This document shows positions 1 through 9,019 of a DNA stretch of 64,000 bases, in pieces. Every line of letters begins with the position of its first letter. The stretch's first letter is position 1. A model generated the notes under the pieces. It was not told the origin of the DNA, made no database searches, and saw only the letters and a program-made list of their open reading frames with translations. Location of the stretch: NCBI GenBank assembly GCA_016712405.1, contig JADJRD010000001.1, forward strand, positions 310,001 through 374,000, given 5' to 3'. The stretch is from Cellvibrio sp. GTDB taxonomy: Bacteria > Pseudomonadota > Gammaproteobacteria > Pseudomonadales > Cellvibrionaceae. The translations under genes and the position numbers were made by a program.

Positions 1-482
1 CACAATTAGCGGTGATTTTATTAATGGCATTTGCGATGAAAGCGGGTTTGTCATTTAGTCACACCTGTGCTAACAGAATAAAAATGGCATTTATTGGATT
101 CCTCGCCTTTCTTTGGATCAACATTGTCATGTTGCGTGGGATTCATCATTACACATTGATTGCCTATGACTCAGAAATTTTATGGCACTCACCAACAGTT
201 CAAATGGCGCTTTCTATTTTGTGGACGATTTGTGCTCTGGCAGTTATGAATATCGCAAGAAGAATTCAGTTGAGGCAGTTGTGGATTCTGGGTGCGGGAT
301 TACTGGCCATTGTTGTTATCAAGCTTGCGTTAAAAGATTTATCTGGCAGCAGTACGCTGGCAGGTATTGTTTCATTTATGGCAGTTGGAATTTTAATGTT
401 GTTGATCGGCTATTTATCGCCTATCCCGCCTGTAAAAAAACAACTGGCGGCTGATGCAAAATCGGAGGAATCATCACAATGA
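1..482 (+). CDS. DUF2339 family membrane protein, C-terminal part (gene runs off the left edge)
   Basis: The reading frame is open from the first bases of the window (codons at 3-11 before a GTG at 12), so this is the C-terminal end of a longer gene. About 155 residues are visible and contain four or five hydrophobic segments separated by short polar loops, ending in a polar tail rich in Lys, Ala and Ser. DUF2339 proteins are large polytopic inner-membrane proteins of unknown function, commonly paired with a DUF3999 gene. That pairing is present here: the TGA stop overlaps the ATG of the next gene in an ATGA junction, implying translational coupling. Family assignment rests on the tail pattern plus the neighbour; the N-terminal part cannot be checked. 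Confidence 0.75.
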   Translation, partial: QLAVILLMAFAMKAGLSFSHTCANRIKMAFIGFLAFLWINIVMLRGIHHYTLIAYDSEILWHSPTVQMALSILWTICALAVMNIARRIQLRQLWILGAGLLAIVVIKLALKDLSGSSTLAGIVSFMAVGILMLLIGYLSPIPPVKKQLAADAKSEESSQ

Positions 483-1888
483 AACCTTTTTCGTGGTTAA
501 TGAGTTCACTGGGGCTATTGTGTTCATCTTGGTGTGCTGTTGCGAATGTGCCAGCGGTTCCTATTTATGAAATCAAATCACAAGAAACCTTTATACAGGC
601 ACCGCTTGATCATCAAATTTATTTTTATAGTCGGAATACCGAATTAGGCGACCTTCAAGTTATCGATGCTAAAGGAAATAAATTACCCTTTCGAATTGCT
701 GAGATCGCGGTGGAGTCGCAAAACATTCAGCGTGAAATTCCTGCCGTTTTTTTTCCGGTAGCGCCGAATACCAGTGAAGAATTGTTGCGGTCACTCGGTA
801 GTACCAGTATTCAGGTTAACAGTGAAAAGGTACAAGTGGAGATAATAGAATCTTCAATAGCGCCAGCGCCGAAAATTGATACAGTGGATTTTTATTTAAT
901 TGATTTAAAAACCTTTCATAGAAATTCGTCGAACTCATCAGGATTAACCTTGAAAGCGTTAAAATTAGGGCTGCCTCAGGAAGATAATTCGTATCAAACC
1001 TGGAGTGTTTCAGGCAGTAACGATCTTCGGCAATGGACATCCTTATCGACTAGCAGTTTGGTTCAGTTGCGCAAAGAAGGGCATGCTCTCATTCAAGATA
1101 AAATTCGTTTGAATTTGGAATATCAGGATTTCGGCTATCTTAAATTGCGTTGTGAAGCGAATTGTTCTTCTACTAATTTATCTTCTATTACCATTATTGA
1201 AGACTCCAAGTTTCATTTTTTTCCAGCGGATATGCGATGGACTTTGGCGGGTGAGGCATCATCCAAAAAAGTGGTTAAGTTGGATGAAAATGACCGCTGG
1301 CAGCCTTCAACGGCTTACGAATTTATTCGTGATGATGTTGCACCTATTGAAAATTTTGCGATTGATTTGGGCGAGCAGCTTTACGGTGATCGCATCAGAT
1401 TATTGGCGCGCAATCGTTCGCAAGATGCATGGCAATTGTTGTATCAGGGCATTTGGTTCAATACTAAACTGGGTCAGGAATGGCATAGCTCTAAAGCTCA
1501 GCCGCTTTATGGAAATTACAGGCAGTTCAGATTGGAATTATTGAATCCAATCCAAACTCAGCCTCAGCTGGTTTTTTATACCAAGCCTAAATGGGTTCAA
1601 TTTATTGGAAATGACTCTTCGCCTTATAGCTTGGTTGTTTCAATACTACAGGAAGCAGAATCACAAACCCGTATCCTTGATAGTTTACTGAACAGTCGGT
1701 TTCTTAATGGGCAATCACCGGGTTGGGTTAATCATCAATGGGTATTTTTAAATCCACCCAAACCCGAATCTATCTCTAGCTTATCCTGGCGGAGTTTGGT
1801 GTTTTGGGGGGTTCTAACCCTTGCTGTGGTTCTTTTGGCCTTGCTGTCGATAAAATTATTTAGACAAATGAACGTCAAAGCCGAATAA
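479..1888 (+). CDS. DUF3999 family protein
   Basis: A 469-residue protein with an N-terminal signal peptide (roughly residues 1-22, ending near SWCAVA), a large beta-rich extracytoplasmic region and one C-terminal transmembrane helix (about residues 440-460) followed by a short basic tail. This topology and the FYSRNTELGDLQVID-type N-terminal region match DUF3999, whose function is unknown. The start ATG overlaps the upstream DUF2339 stop by 4 bases, and GGAGG lies about ten bases upstream of it inside that gene. The two genes probably encode a joint envelope complex, with this one periplasmic and membrane-anchored; that is inference from conserved pairing. Confidence 0.8.
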   Translation: MKPFSWLMSSLGLLCSSWCAVANVPAVPIYEIKSQETFIQAPLDHQIYFYSRNTELGDLQVIDAKGNKLPFRIAEIAVESQNIQREIPAVFFPVAPNTSEELLRSLGSTSIQVNSEKVQVEIIESSIAPAPKIDTVDFYLIDLKTFHRNSSNSSGLTLKALKLGLPQEDNSYQTWSVSGSNDLRQWTSLSTSSLVQLRKEGHALIQDKIRLNLEYQDFGYLKLRCEANCSSTNLSSITIIEDSKFHFFPADMRWTLAGEASSKKVVKLDENDRWQPSTAYEFIRDDVAPIENFAIDLGEQLYGDRIRLLARNRSQDAWQLLYQGIWFNTKLGQEWHSSKAQPLYGNYRQFRLELLNPIQTQPQLVFYTKPKWVQFIGNDSSPYSLVVSILQEAESQTRILDSLLNSRFLNGQSPGWVNHQWVFLNPPKPESISSLSWRSLVFWGVLTLAVVLLALLSIKLFRQMNVKAE

Positions 1889-2000
1889 GGGTCAGACCAG
1901 TGCCGTTAATTCACTTTCTATAACAAAAAATCACTGTTTTTGTTGAGGCTAGGCATTTAACATGGCGCCGGTTTAAAAATTCTACTAAAAGGTTTATTTC

Positions 2001-2849
2001 ATGAGTGTGTTTTCTTGTTTCTTCTCAAGCAGATCAATCCGTTCAATGACATTAGTTGCATCATTGTTTTATGCCTTTGTCAGTCAGGCAACGACGGTTC
2101 AATTTCAAACTTCGATGGGCGACATCAACGTCAATCTTTTTGATAAAACAACCCCCGAAACCGTCAAAAACTTCCTTAAATATGTCGATGAAGGCTCTTA
2201 TCGTAATAGCGTGATTCACCGTTCAGTTACCATCACAAATACAGATGGTAGCAAAAGACCTTTTGTGGTTCAGGGTGGTGGTTATACCTCTCCCGCTAAT
2301 GTCGTGCCGTTAGAGCCTATTAAATCCAAAGGAACCGTGGTGAATGAGCCTGTCTATTCCAATCTGCGCGGCACTATTGCGATGGCAAAACCTGCACAAC
2401 AACCTAATGGTGCGACCAGTCAATGGTTTTTTAATTTGCACAGCGACAATACAACTGCTTTGGATCCCAACCTATATAAGAGCGGAGGCTTTACCGTATT
2501 TGGTCAAGTGGATGAAGCCAGTCTGCCAGTATTGGATGCTATGGTTGCAGTGAATACCTTCGTATTTGGTGGTGGTCTTAACGAGTTTCCTTTGCGCAAT
2601 TACACCCTTGATGACTATCGAAATAATGCTCCGGTAACTGCCAGCCATTTCATCTTAATTAATGATGTTGTAGTCCTGAATGCCAGTGCTGATACTGCAG
2701 ACAGCTTGAGTCCCACTAAAAATACTCTGTTAGTTGTTGCAGAGGAAAAAGAAAAATCGAGTGGCGGTGGAAGCCTGAGTCTGTGGTTCTTGTTATTGGT
2801 GTCGTTTTTCCTTCTTGCTCGACAATCTACCCTGGCAATTAATCGATAG
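2001..2849 (+). CDS. Secreted cyclophilin-type peptidyl-prolyl isomerase with GlyGly-CTERM-like tail
   Basis: A 282-residue protein: signal peptide (about residues 1-30), a cyclophilin fold beginning TTVQFQTSMGDINVNLFD and containing the family's FLKYVDEGSY, VIHR, VQGGGY and SQWFFNLHSDN blocks, then a polar linker and a tail SSGGGS followed by one hydrophobic helix and a short basic end. Cyclophilins catalyse cis-trans isomerisation of X-Pro bonds; this one should act outside the cytoplasm. The final 30 residues have the layout of a GlyGly-CTERM sorting signal (Gly-rich motif, helix, basic end), known as a rhombosortase substrate signal on type II secreted proteins. The ATG at 2001 is the first good start and precedes the signal peptide. 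The gene stands alone, 112 bases after DUF3999. Confidence 0.85.
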   Translation: MSVFSCFFSSRSIRSMTLVASLFYAFVSQATTVQFQTSMGDINVNLFDKTTPETVKNFLKYVDEGSYRNSVIHRSVTITNTDGSKRPFVVQGGGYTSPANVVPLEPIKSKGTVVNEPVYSNLRGTIAMAKPAQQPNGATSQWFFNLHSDNTTALDPNLYKSGGFTVFGQVDEASLPVLDAMVAVNTFVFGGGLNEFPLRNYTLDDYRNNAPVTASHFILINDVVVLNASADTADSLSPTKNTLLVVAEEKEKSSGGGSLSLWFLLLVSFFLLARQSTLAINR

Positions 2850-2864
2850 TTTTTGGAGTCTGCC

Positions 2865-3242
2865 ATGATCACTTATCTTTATTGGTTTGCTGTTGTAGCC
2901 GTTGCTCTATTTGTGTTGTGGGGGATTGGTAAATATTTGCGTTGGAAATACGGATTTATTGGCGCTTTATTGGTGGTGATTGTGGGTTGGTTTGCTTATG
3001 TGTTTCATTATGAAAATATTTTCGTGAAACACTGGGGTGGGGTGATGACTATCGAAGTCCCTGAGGGGCAAGTTCATATTCACACCACATGGAAAGATGA
3101 CAATATGTGGATCGAGAATTACGATCCAGCAAAAAATGAATGTTATTTCACTGAGTATTCGAAAGGAAATTTATTAGAAGGAAAAGTGACCATTAAGAAC
3201 TGTAATCCTCTCTTGGTTACATCACCCAAACCTGAAAATTAA
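2865..3242 (+). CDS. Small membrane protein of unknown function
   Basis: A 125-residue protein with two N-terminal transmembrane segments (about residues 3-20 and 28-48) and a polar, soluble C-terminal half containing HIHTTWKDDNMWIENYDP. I do not recognise a family. The frame stays open to a TTG at 2853, but that TTG lies in the TTTTGGAG ribosome-binding sequence; the ATG at 2865 has ideal spacing and is chosen. It begins 15 bases after the cyclophilin stop and may be cotranscribed with it. The C-terminal half is probably periplasmic or cytoplasmic; topology cannot be decided from the sequence. Confidence 0.75.
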   Translation: MITYLYWFAVVAVALFVLWGIGKYLRWKYGFIGALLVVIVGWFAYVFHYENIFVKHWGGVMTIEVPEGQVHIHTTWKDDNMWIENYDPAKNECYFTEYSKGNLLEGKVTIKNCNPLLVTSPKPEN

Positions 3243-3309
3243 TTTTTTTAGACTATTTTTGGCTATTGGCGCTTTTTTCCTTTTAATATCACAAAATCCG
3301 ACTAACCTT

Positions 3310-3340
3310 ATAACAAGAGAGGAGAGTTTCTCCTTGTTAT
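3310..3340 (+). promoter_or_regulatory. Stem-loop in the 5' leader of the beta-helix gene
   Basis: ATAACAA (3310-3316) pairs with TTGTTAT (3334-3340); inside it GGAGA (3321-3325) pairs with TCTCC (3329-3333) around a GTT loop, leaving a GAGA bulge on the left arm. The structure sits five bases before the GGAGG ribosome-binding site at 3346-3350. It lacks a T run, so it is more likely an mRNA-stabilising or translation-affecting hairpin than a terminator. Confidence 0.45.
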
Positions 3341-3355
3341 AGGCTGGAGGTTGTG

Positions 3356-4306
3356 ATGAAAGCTATAACCAAATCCGCTATTTTTATTCTCAGCAGTATT
3401 TTTTTCTTATCTACCCAATCCACTTTGGCTGCGATTACCGTCAGAGGAAATGATTGCACCGACATCCAAAAAGCCATTACTACATTACCCGCCAGCGGTG
3501 GTGAAGTCATAATTCCTTCAGGGATTTATCATTGTTCCGCACCCATAGTGATGGATAAAAATAATGTTGTGTTGAGAGGTGAGGGTAGCTCAACAGTTTT
3601 GCGCTTAGATGATGCGACCAATGCGCCCGTATTGGTTATGGGCAGAACAGAAAATGTTCCGCAACAAGCCACCAAACATATCAAAGTGAGCCATTTGATG
3701 ATTGATGGAAATCGCGAAAATCAAACTCGGGAATGTATGGGTGGTGAATGTAGCGAACAATTCCCTTTGCGTAATAATGGCATTTCCATTCGTCGTTGTG
3801 TTGATTGTACGGTGGAGTCAGTCACAGTACACAGCGCAATTTCCGGTGGTTTGGTGACTGAATTAGGTTGTCGTCGATTAACGATTCGTGATTACACCTC
3901 TTATAACAATGAATTTGATGGTCTCGCCGGTTACGAAACCGAAGACAGTACTTTTTCAGGGATTAATTTGTTTGGCAATAAAGCAGCTGGTATTTCGACC
4001 GATATCAAATTTAATAACAACAAATTTTATGATGTCACTATTTCGGACAATAAAAGCGTGGGCATTTTTATGCGCGATTCGTTGGATAATTCCTTTACCA
4101 ATCTACACATCCGCAACAATGAACAGCATGGTATATTTCTAGCGCAAGTGAATAGCGATCCTGAAACTGCTGCAACTGGCAATACATTTACCAGTGTGGT
4201 GATCACCAATTCTGGTGGTGCAGGAATACAAGCTAACGATAAATCCTGTGTCAATAATATGATTGTCGGTGCGCAATACATCAACAACAAAAATGGATGT
4301 GGGTGA
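3356..4306 (+). CDS. Secreted right-handed parallel beta-helix protein
   Basis: A 316-residue protein with a signal peptide ending near STLA (residue 25) and a repeating pattern of short strands with Asn-rich turns (NNVVLRGEG, NNGISIRR, DNSFTNLHIRNNEQHGIFL) typical of pectate-lyase-like and mannuronan-epimerase-like beta-helices. The GGAGG at 3346-3350 favours the ATG at 3356 over the GTG just before it. Four to five Cys pairs (CTDIQ, CMGGEC, CVDC) suggest disulfides, in keeping with export. Such proteins usually bind or modify uronic-acid polysaccharides, but the sequence shows no certain catalytic set, so the substrate is unknown. Downstream bioA is convergent. Confidence 0.8.
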   Translation: MKAITKSAIFILSSIFFLSTQSTLAAITVRGNDCTDIQKAITTLPASGGEVIIPSGIYHCSAPIVMDKNNVVLRGEGSSTVLRLDDATNAPVLVMGRTENVPQQATKHIKVSHLMIDGNRENQTRECMGGECSEQFPLRNNGISIRRCVDCTVESVTVHSAISGGLVTELGCRRLTIRDYTSYNNEFDGLAGYETEDSTFSGINLFGNKAAGISTDIKFNNNKFYDVTISDNKSVGIFMRDSLDNSFTNLHIRNNEQHGIFLAQVNSDPETAATGNTFTSVVITNSGGAGIQANDKSCVNNMIVGAQYINNKNGCG

Positions 4307-4366
4307 AGCTGCATCTGGATTGTTGGAAAATGTGGGCGCAATTTGTCGTTAGATTGGAATAGCTTC

Positions 4367-5692
4367 TTAGATAACAGCAGATACTCCCGTAACAGGCTGC
4401 ATTTCTCTAACTAATTCGCAAACGCTAGTGGTTAAGTGTGATAAATCTTCTTTAGAAATAATAAAAGGTGGCGTTAAATAAATAATATTACCGAAAGGTC
4501 TTAACCAAACACCTTTATTGATAATTGAAAGCATTAATGTTTGGGTGTCGATTTTTTCTTCCATTTCGATTACGCCGATTGCGCCCAATACCCGCACATC
4601 TTTTACGCCAGGAATAAGTTTGCAAGGTGACAATTCTGTTTTCAGTTGTTGTTCAATCTTTTGTACAGATGATTGCCAATTCTGATTCAATAATAAATCA
4701 ATGCTCGCATTCGCCACTGCACATGCAAGTGGGTTGGCCATATAAGTGGGGCCGTGCATAAATATTGAGGCGGGTCCGCCTGAAATTCCTTCGCTAACTT
4801 TGTCATTGCACAAAGTGGCCGCGAGTGTAATGTACCCAGCGCTGAGGGCTTTGCCTAAACACATGATGTCAGGGCTGATGCCTGCATGTTCGCAGGCAAA
4901 TAATTTTCCTGTGCGACCAAAACCTGTCGCGATTTCATCCGCGATTAATAACAGATTGTATTCATCGCATAATTCGCGAACACGTTTTAAATATTCAGGC
5001 GCATAAAATTTCATGCCGCCCGCACCTTGAACAATGGGTTCCAAAATAACCGCAGCGATATTTTGTTTGTTACGTTTTAAAACCTGTGCAAAATGATCGA
5101 AATTCTTTTCGTTTAATTCTTCATCAAAATGCGCACTGGGGGCTTCTGCAAAAAAATGATGGGTGAGTGCTTGGTGAAATAAATGGTGCATGCCTGAATG
5201 AGGGTCACACAAGGACATGGCTGCCAAAGTATCACCGTGATAACCTTGTTTGATGGTTAAAAATTTACAACGTTGTGATTGTCCTTGTGATATCCAGTAC
5301 TGCAATGCCATTTTCATTGCGACTTCCACAGCGACGGAACCTGAATCACTAAAGAAGACTTTATTTAAACCAGTGGGAGTAATCTCAACCAATTTTTTTG
5401 CAAGTGTGACCGCTGGTTCATGCGTAAAACCGGCAAACATCACGTGTGCCATTTTACTTAATTGAGAAGTGACCGCTTGATTTAAGAGGGGATGATTATA
5501 ACCGTGCAAACAGCTCCACCAGGATGAAATGCCGTCAATTAATTCACGATTATCTTCTAAACAAATGCGGACGCCAGAAGCGGATTTTACTGGCAGTATG
5601 GAACCGGGAGAGCCGAAGGCAGTGTAAGGATGCCAAATATATTGTTGATCAAAAGCAATTAATTCCTCGAAACTGAAAACATCAAACGACAT
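4367..5692 (-). CDS. bioA: Adenosylmethionine-8-amino-7-oxononanoate aminotransferase
   Basis: A 441-residue class III PLP aminotransferase. BioA converts 7-keto-8-aminopelargonate to 7,8-diaminopelargonate in biotin synthesis, using S-adenosylmethionine as amino donor. BioA-specific features are visible: YIWHPYTAFG near the N-terminus, the substrate-site block DGISSWWSCLHGYNHP, DEIATGFGRTG, and the PLP lysine K281 in CLGKALSAGY. The length is normal for BioA. It is a single-gene unit here, with no other bio genes next to it, transcribed convergently with the beta-helix gene. No BirA-type operator was identified upstream. Confidence 0.95.
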   Translation of the reverse strand: MSFDVFSFEELIAFDQQYIWHPYTAFGSPGSILPVKSASGVRICLEDNRELIDGISSWWSCLHGYNHPLLNQAVTSQLSKMAHVMFAGFTHEPAVTLAKKLVEITPTGLNKVFFSDSGSVAVEVAMKMALQYWISQGQSQRCKFLTIKQGYHGDTLAAMSLCDPHSGMHHLFHQALTHHFFAEAPSAHFDEELNEKNFDHFAQVLKRNKQNIAAVILEPIVQGAGGMKFYAPEYLKRVRELCDEYNLLLIADEIATGFGRTGKLFACEHAGISPDIMCLGKALSAGYITLAATLCNDKVSEGISGGPASIFMHGPTYMANPLACAVANASIDLLLNQNWQSSVQKIEQQLKTELSPCKLIPGVKDVRVLGAIGVIEMEEKIDTQTLMLSIINKGVWLRPFGNIIYLTPPFIISKEDLSHLTTSVCELVREMQPVTGVSAVI

Positions 5693-5774
5693 ACCACAAC
5701 CTTTATTAAATCTGAATTTTGTTACCTTAATTAAAGTGGGTAATCAAATCCAGTTGTTTTTGTTTTTCATTTGT

Positions 5775-6547
5775 TTAGGCGACTTGCAATTCCAGTGAAT
5801 GATTTTCCAATCTATTAAGGCAATTCATCAGCTCAATACGGTTTTTTTCGGGCAGATCAACAAATTGCACACAAATGCGCGTACTGCGAAACGGTTCTCT
5901 TTGCATGCGGAAGGCACAGATACGACCTTTGCAACGAATGTGTAGCTGATCGTCCAGCGTCATTTCACAAACGGGAAGCAGGGCGCCGTGACGTAGCTGT
6001 GCCAGTAAATTGCCTGAAACCGTCACACTAAATCCGCCAGTAGAAATATCTTGTAGTTTGCCAAAGGTGGCCTCAGATCCAAGTGGGCGAATTTTACGAG
6101 AGTCGCTACACCATTGAACGCAAATCGTGTGTGGCGGCGACGAGGTTGCCATTGAATTTGCTCTGGAATGCTCAGAGCAATTCCTTGAGTGCCGAATTGA
6201 TTGCCTATAGCGATAACATAGGTTTCGAGGATCAACTCTTCGCCTTTGCGGTGATGACGCAAGGTTAGACAATCCCCTATGTCCAAGGTGTAGGCTTGGG
6301 GGAATAGCTCATCGATCCAAATTAAACCTCGTTGAATATCCACCGCTAAGATCAGTGATTGATAAACCCGGCTGCTGGAACCCCATTTCACTTCGAGTAA
6401 TTGGCGGCTTTCCTGGAGTTGCATCAAAGGTAAACAGCTATTCAGATCCTTCAATTGAATTCCAGTTTTAATCTGTTCTTGTTGTTCTTCGGCCTGAAGC
6501 AATAGGTGGGGTTCTGTTTTACCTAAAAGCCGTTGAAAAAATCCCAT
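5775..6547 (-). CDS. YcgR-like PilZ-domain c-di-GMP effector (broken by a one-base deletion)
   Basis: Two overlapping minus-strand frames join into one protein of about 256 residues. The N-terminal part has the YcgR N-domain layout; the C-terminal part is a PilZ domain with the c-di-GMP motifs RRRHTR and, further on, DISTGG. The frame is lost in the T run at 6092-6095 (A run on the coding strand): adding one A restores VATLVKIRPLGSEATF across the join. The ATG at 6547 follows GAGGTGTTT and is preferred to a start at 6736. YcgR-type proteins slow flagellar rotation when c-di-GMP is high, which fits the flagellar cluster at 18.6-26.2 kb. The break is probably a sequencing error. Confidence 0.75.
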
Positions 6548-6800
6548 AAACACCTCGGTCTGAATCGTTATAACTTGGGTAGAGCAAACGTTGTGCCAGC
6601 CCCCAAGTATTGGGTTTTCAGCGCTTGCCCAGTATAGCCCGGTAAAGAGTTGCCGTAGGGCTCTAATCATCACCTCTGGTGCTGCAACTAGTTTCCGTTT
6701 GAGTGGAGTTGGTTCAGGTTTGGTTTTGTTAAGCATTTTGCCAGTGAATAGCGAAATCCGTTAGTCTCGGTTTTGATAAAAACCCCAATAAGAGACCACC

Positions 6801-7631
6801 ATGAAAAAACACCCCCTCCTCATCAGCTTATTTGCGTTGCTTATTCCTTTAGCAAGTTGTGCCAACAAACCTGTAAATGATCCCGCCCAAGAAGAATGGG
6901 TAGAGTTCTTTAATGGTAAAGACCTCAGTAATTGGACGCCGAAAGTTAAAGGTTATGCATTGGGTGAGAATCCGCTCAATACCTTTTCGGTTGAAGACGG
7001 TGTAATGAAAGTCAGTTATGACCAATACGATCAATTCGATGGTCGTTTCGGACATATTTTTTACAACGGCGGCCCTTACTCGCATTACCGCATTAAAGTG
7101 GAATATCGTTTTGTGGGTGAGCAAGTCAAAGGTGGGCCTGCTTGGGCATTCCGCAACAACGGCATCATGTATCACGCACAAGATCCCAAAACCATGCAAG
7201 TGGATCAGGATTTCCCCGGCTGTATGGAATATCAATTTCTTGGCGGTAACGGTGTAGATCCACGTACCACCGGTAACTTATGCACACCGGCTACTCAAGT
7301 GGTAATGAACGGCAAGTTGAGCAAAGATCATATATTTAATTCATCCAGCTCCACCTATCACGGCGACCAATGGGTGACTGCAGAATTACTGGTATACGGG
7401 AGTGAAAAAGCAGAACACTTTATCAACGGCCAAAAAGTTATCGAATATACCGATCTGCAATGGGATAACGGCTCGCCAAACGGTAGTGGTTTTATTGCAT
7501 TACAAGCAGAGACGCATCCAACACAATTTCGTCGTGTGAGTTTTTTGAATCTTGAAGGGTGTATGGATAAAAACGCGAAAAATTTTAAAAGTTATTTTGT
7601 GAAGGATAACAAAGCAGCTTGTCAGTATTGA
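6801..7631 (+). CDS. DUF1080 (3-keto-disaccharide hydrolase-like) lipoprotein
   Basis: A 276-residue protein with a lipoprotein signal (lipobox LASC, Cys at about residue 20) and one DUF1080 domain (about residues 30-250), recognised by EWVEFFNGKDLSNW, FSVEDGVMKVSY and the NNGIMYH and GCMEYQFLGGNG blocks. DUF1080 proteins have a concanavalin-like fold, and some members hydrolyse 3-keto-glycosides made by sugar oxidation. The final 24 residues (GCMDKNAKNF...ACQY) resemble a short Cys-bracketed cell-surface repeat. It is expected to be anchored in the outer membrane or periplasm. A PVC-type dehydrogenase/cytochrome lipoprotein lies 2.8 kb downstream, a class often found with DUF1080 genes. Confidence 0.85.
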   Translation: MKKHPLLISLFALLIPLASCANKPVNDPAQEEWVEFFNGKDLSNWTPKVKGYALGENPLNTFSVEDGVMKVSYDQYDQFDGRFGHIFYNGGPYSHYRIKVEYRFVGEQVKGGPAWAFRNNGIMYHAQDPKTMQVDQDFPGCMEYQFLGGNGVDPRTTGNLCTPATQVVMNGKLSKDHIFNSSSSTYHGDQWVTAELLVYGSEKAEHFINGQKVIEYTDLQWDNGSPNGSGFIALQAETHPTQFRRVSFLNLEGCMDKNAKNFKSYFVKDNKAACQY

Positions 7632-7644
7632 TCTTCGTAGCGAA

Positions 7645-7784
7645 CCACCCCGCCCCCGTTGGGGGCACCCCTCCGAAGGAGGGGAATTGGGTTGGTGCCA
7701 AAAAGAAATTAATAATTCAAATCCAGCACAATCTAAAATTCCCCTCCCTCGGAGGGGTGGCAGGCGTAGCCTGACGGGGGTGGT
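7645..7784. repeat. GC-rich palindromic element, copy H
   Basis: CCACCCC at the left end is answered by GGGGGTGG at the right end. Internally CACCCCTCCGAAGGAGGGG and CCCCTCCCTCGGAGGGGTGG make further complementary blocks around an AT-rich centre. It fills the gap between the DUF1080 and AraC genes and shares its arms with the element at 49540-49670. Confidence 0.7.
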
Positions 7785-7832
7785 CGCGGTGCATAATGGC
7801 CGCCTCATTTTCAAAATTCCAAACGATATTCG

Positions 7833-8899
7833 ATGATTTTCTCCCTGATTTATTTTGCTGCCGCTTTGCAGGGCTTTCTACTATCGCTCACCCTTTGGTT
7901 GCATAAGCGTAATGTCAGCGCCAATCACATATTGGCTTGTTGGTTGGTGTGCTTGTCGATTGATTTGTTAGGGCAAATTTATTATCAACAAGCTTATCGT
8001 GAATATCCCCAGTTTATTGGCCTGACCAATTTCTTACCGCTGACCTACGGTAGTTTTTTGTTTTTATTTGTGAAATCCTTATTCAGCCGATTGCCATTTT
8101 GTCGACGAGATTTGCTGCACTTTTTACCTTTTGTGCTGATGTTGTTATTGATTGGTGATTATTTGTTGTTGTCAGGCCAAGAAAAATTGCAACTGGTTGA
8201 AGATATTTCGGCGGGTAAAGCAGGATGGCGCATGGATCTGGTGGATTGGGCAATGAACCTGGCGGGTGTGGGTTACGCATTTATCACTTTTTGGTTTTTT
8301 CGTAGGCAAGTTGTTGCATCGGGTTTAATGTGGTTGCGCATTATGTTGACAATCAATTGCGTGATTTGGGCCTTTGTTTGTCTGAGCTGTTTTTTCCCTG
8401 AGCAGTTACCTATCAAAGACAATCAATTCATTTACCTGCTTAGCAGTTTGTTTATTTATATTTTGGGATATTTCAGTTTAAAGACACCAGAAATTTTTTC
8501 GCCCGCAACAGAAAAAGAGTCAGGCCCAAAGTACGGTGATAATCGTTTGTCAGATGATTTGCGTGAACAGCTATCCAGCGCACTGGTAACCTATTTGCAA
8601 GAATCGGAAATTTGGAAAGATAACCAGTTGAGCTTGAATCAATTGGCAGAGAAATCCGGATTTTCTGCGCATCATATTTCTCAGGTATTAAATGATCACT
8701 TGGGTAAATCCTTTAATGATTTTTTAGCTGAATTTCGTATTCAGGCGGTTTGCGCACAGCTTTTGAGCGAATCTGATAAAAGTATTTTGGATATTGCGAT
8801 GGAATGTGGTTTTTCATCCAAGTCGAGTTTTAACGCTAGTTTCAAAAAATAACCGGTACTACACCCAGTGCTTACCGAAAAAGTATTGTTTCTGATTGA
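7833..8899 (+). CDS. Membrane-anchored AraC-family regulator (frameshift near the 3' end)
   Basis: The N-terminal 230 residues form six to seven transmembrane segments, followed by a linker and a C-terminal AraC-type double helix-turn-helix (LSLNQLAEKSGFSAHHISQVL and ILDIAMECGFSSKSSFNASFKK). The printed frame stops at 8852, cutting the second HTH. Adding one A to the six-A run at 8844-8849 extends it through ITGTTPSAYRKS, the conserved family end, to a stop at 8897-8899. Such membrane AraC proteins sense an unknown envelope or small-molecule signal. Likely targets are the neighbouring DUF1080 or DUF2306 genes, an inference from proximity. Confidence 0.8.
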
Positions 8900-8927
8900 A
8901 TATTCACCAATATTTGTCCGAAATTAT

Positions 8928-8947
8928 AAATTCGCACGTGCGGATTT
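8928..8947. promoter_or_regulatory. Dyad-symmetric site upstream of the DUF2306 gene
   Basis: AAATTCGCACGTGCGGATTT is a near-perfect 20-base palindrome with a perfect CGCACGTGCG core. It lies about 75 bases before the next start codon and just after the AraC regulator gene, where an operator would be expected. The bound protein is unknown. Confidence 0.4.
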
Positions 8948-8989
8948 TTAAAATAGGACGAACCACTTCTCTTTAAGCTTCATTCTGCG

Positions 8990-9013
8990 CCTCGTTAAAT
9001 CACTAACGAGGAG
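8990..9013 (+). promoter_or_regulatory. Hairpin covering the ribosome-binding site of the DUF2306 gene
   Basis: CCTCGTTA (8990-8997) pairs perfectly with TAACGAGG (9004-9011) around a six-base loop. The second arm overlaps the Shine-Dalgarno GAGGAG at 9008-9013, so the folded form would hide most of it from the ribosome. Confidence 0.45.
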
Positions 9014-9019
9014 TTACAA

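Noticed and set aside
1886..1910. GGGTCAGACC sequence after the DUF3999 gene as an IS or RAYT-repeat end
   Set aside because: Only a single short motif is visible, with no partner arm or transposase nearby.
7500..7814. Minus-strand frame of 104 residues across the repeat at 7645-7784
   Set aside because: Its composition comes from the palindromic element and the antisense of the DUF1080 gene; no ribosome-binding site or family motif.
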